DNA of 14,799 bases, from the NCBI GenBank assembly GCA_028712575.1, contig JAQTPU010000012.1, positions 1 to 14,799 of the forward strand. Reading direction: 5' to 3'. A program made the position numbers and the translations under genes. The notes under the pieces were generated by a model. It saw only the letters and a program-made list of their open reading frames with translations. It searched no databases and was not told where the DNA came from. This DNA is from Candidatus Iainarchaeum sp. Lineage in GTDB: Archaea; Iainarchaeota; Iainarchaeia; Iainarchaeales; GCA-2688035. This document shows, in pieces, positions 13,824-14,799 of the stretch (position 1 is the stretch's first letter; each line of letters opens with the position of its first letter).

Positions 13824-14799
13824 TTATTTCTCAGCGCTTTTTTTTACGAATTCAAGGAACAATTCGTCAGGATGCAGGGGCCTGCTTGTAAATTCCGGGT
13901 GGAACTGCGAGGCCATGAAAAATTTGTGCTTCGGCAGTTCAAGAATCTGCATTATCGGGTGGAGAGGCGCTTTTCCCGAAAAAACAACGCCGGCATTTTC
14001 AAACCTGGCAATATATTCAGGATTGCATTCAAACCTGTGCCTGAAGCGCCTTCTGATTGTTTTTTTGCCGCCATGAATCCTGGACGCGATTGTTCCGGCT
14101 TTCACTTCAACGTCCTTGCCTCCGAGGCGCATGTTTCCGCCCAGGCCTTCGATTTTTTTCTGTTCGGGAAGAATGTCAATTACAGGGTCTTTTGTTTTGG
14201 GGTCAAATTCCGTTGAATTCGCTTCCTTCAGGTTCAGGGCATCGCGTGCAATTTCAATTAGCGCAATCTGAAAGCCGAGGCAGAGGCCGAGATACGGAAT
14301 GTTTTTTTCCCTGCAGTGTTTTGCAACGGCAATTTTTCCCTCAATGCCCCTGCTTCCAAAGCCGCCGGGGACAATTACTCCGTCAACGCCTTCAAGCGCG
14401 GAGGAAACGCCCTTGCCTTTTTCTATTTCGGTTGTTTCAATCCATTTTATTTCAATGCATTTTTTCAGGGAAAATGTGCAGTGCTCAAGAGCCTTCAAAA
14501 TGCTTATGTAAGTGTCGCTGCTTCCCGTGTATTTGCCCGCAATTCCTATTACAATGGGCTTTGTCGCATCACAGCTTGTCTGTCTGCTCCATTCTTCCAG
14601 CTTTGAATCGCCGTTGCACCTGAATTTTTTGTTCAAATCGAGTACTTCAAGCACTGCCTCGTCAAGGCAGGATTTTCTAAGCGTGAGCGGAAGGCCGTAA
14701 ATATTGCTTACATCGTGAACCCCAAGGACTTTTTCCAGGGGCACATTTGAATTCAGGGAAATTTTTTCCCTTGTTTTTTCGGAAATCCTGTTTTCGCTC
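13824..14799 (-). CDS. pyrG: CTP synthase (C-terminal part, cut by window edge)
   Basis: About 324 codons are visible and the frame continues off the right edge, so roughly the first 200 residues of a normal 530-540-residue CTP synthase are missing from the window. The visible part begins in the amidoligase domain (NVPLEKVLGVHDVSNIYGLPL), a linker follows, then the class I glutamine amidotransferase: VPGGFGSRG oxyanion strand, YLGLCLGFQ with the nucleophilic Cys encoded at 14280-14282, and SQFHPEFTSRP with the catalytic His (13899-13901) and Glu (13893-13895). It converts UTP, ATP and glutamine to CTP in the cytoplasm. An internal GTG at 14744 could mislead gene finders into a false short start. 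It converges with hicA. Confidence 0.97.
   Translation of the reverse strand, partial: SENRISEKTREKISLNSNVPLEKVLGVHDVSNIYGLPLTLRKSCLDEAVLEVLDLNKKFRCNGDSKLEEWSRQTSCDATKPIVIGIAGKYTGSSDTYISILKALEHCTFSLKKCIEIKWIETTEIEKGKGVSSALEGVDGVIVPGGFGSRGIEGKIAVAKHCREKNIPYLGLCLGFQIALIEIARDALNLKEANSTEFDPKTKDPVIDILPEQKKIEGLGGNMRLGGKDVEVKAGTIASRIHGGKKTIRRRFRHRFECNPEYIARFENAGVVFSGKAPLHPIMQILELPKHKFFMASQFHPEFTSRPLHPDELFLEFVKKSAEK

Noticed and set aside
1..14799. tRNA or rRNA genes, CRISPR arrays, transposases or integrases
   Set aside because: No cloverleaf with T-loop, no regularly spaced repeats and no transposase-like product was seen on either strand.

Overview
The window looks like a chromosomal segment of an archaeon, most plausibly a small-genome lineage such as a DPANN member; the lineage is an inference. 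The signs are AT-rich TATA-like boxes about 25 nt before many start codons (several genes could be leaderless), a TraB/PrgY-family membrane protein of archaeal type, an HTH-CBS regulator of the COG3620 type, a Trm112-like zinc-ribbon protein, a stand-alone MetRS-C-type tRNA-binding domain, and an operon of secreted Ig-like (COG1470-like) membrane proteins. The main exception is metK, which is clearly the bacterial-type S-adenosylmethionine synthetase rather than the divergent archaeal enzyme.

Layout. 1-357 (-): N-terminal part of a thioredoxin reductase-like flavoprotein, cut by the window edge. 452-2128 (+): secreted HEXXH metallopeptidase candidate. 2132-6817 (-): tight three-gene operon of signal-peptide, Ig-like, single-TM surface proteins with one, five and six modules; it converges on the peptidase. 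6982-7548 (-) and 7741-8904 (+): HTH-CBS regulator and metK, divergent across a 192-nt region that holds a perfect palindrome, scattered half-sites and two leader hairpins. 8983-9852 (-): EamA/DMT transporter. 9904-10920 (+): PHP phosphoesterase plus tRNA-binding protein. 11047-12198 (-): TraB family protein. 12354-12857 (-): YdjM/DUF457-like membrane protein starting at TTG. 12955-13125 (+): Trm112-like protein. 13118-13321 (-): unassigned small ORF. 13393-13822 (+): HicB-HicA toxin-antitoxin pair. 13824-14799 (-): pyrG, lacking its N-terminal half.

How the parts fit. The clearest regulatory idea is that the HTH-CBS protein (CBS pairs bind adenosyl compounds, SAM in at least one archaeal case) controls its own gene and the divergent metK. 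The clearest structural theme is the cell surface: three paralogous Ig-like proteins with a secreted protease next door. A family of hairpin-rich intergenic elements built from CTTTTGC/GCAAAAG-type inverted repeats occurs three times (metK leader, between the tRNA-binding and TraB genes, and between the TraB and YdjM-like genes). I found no rRNA, tRNA, CRISPR array or transposase.
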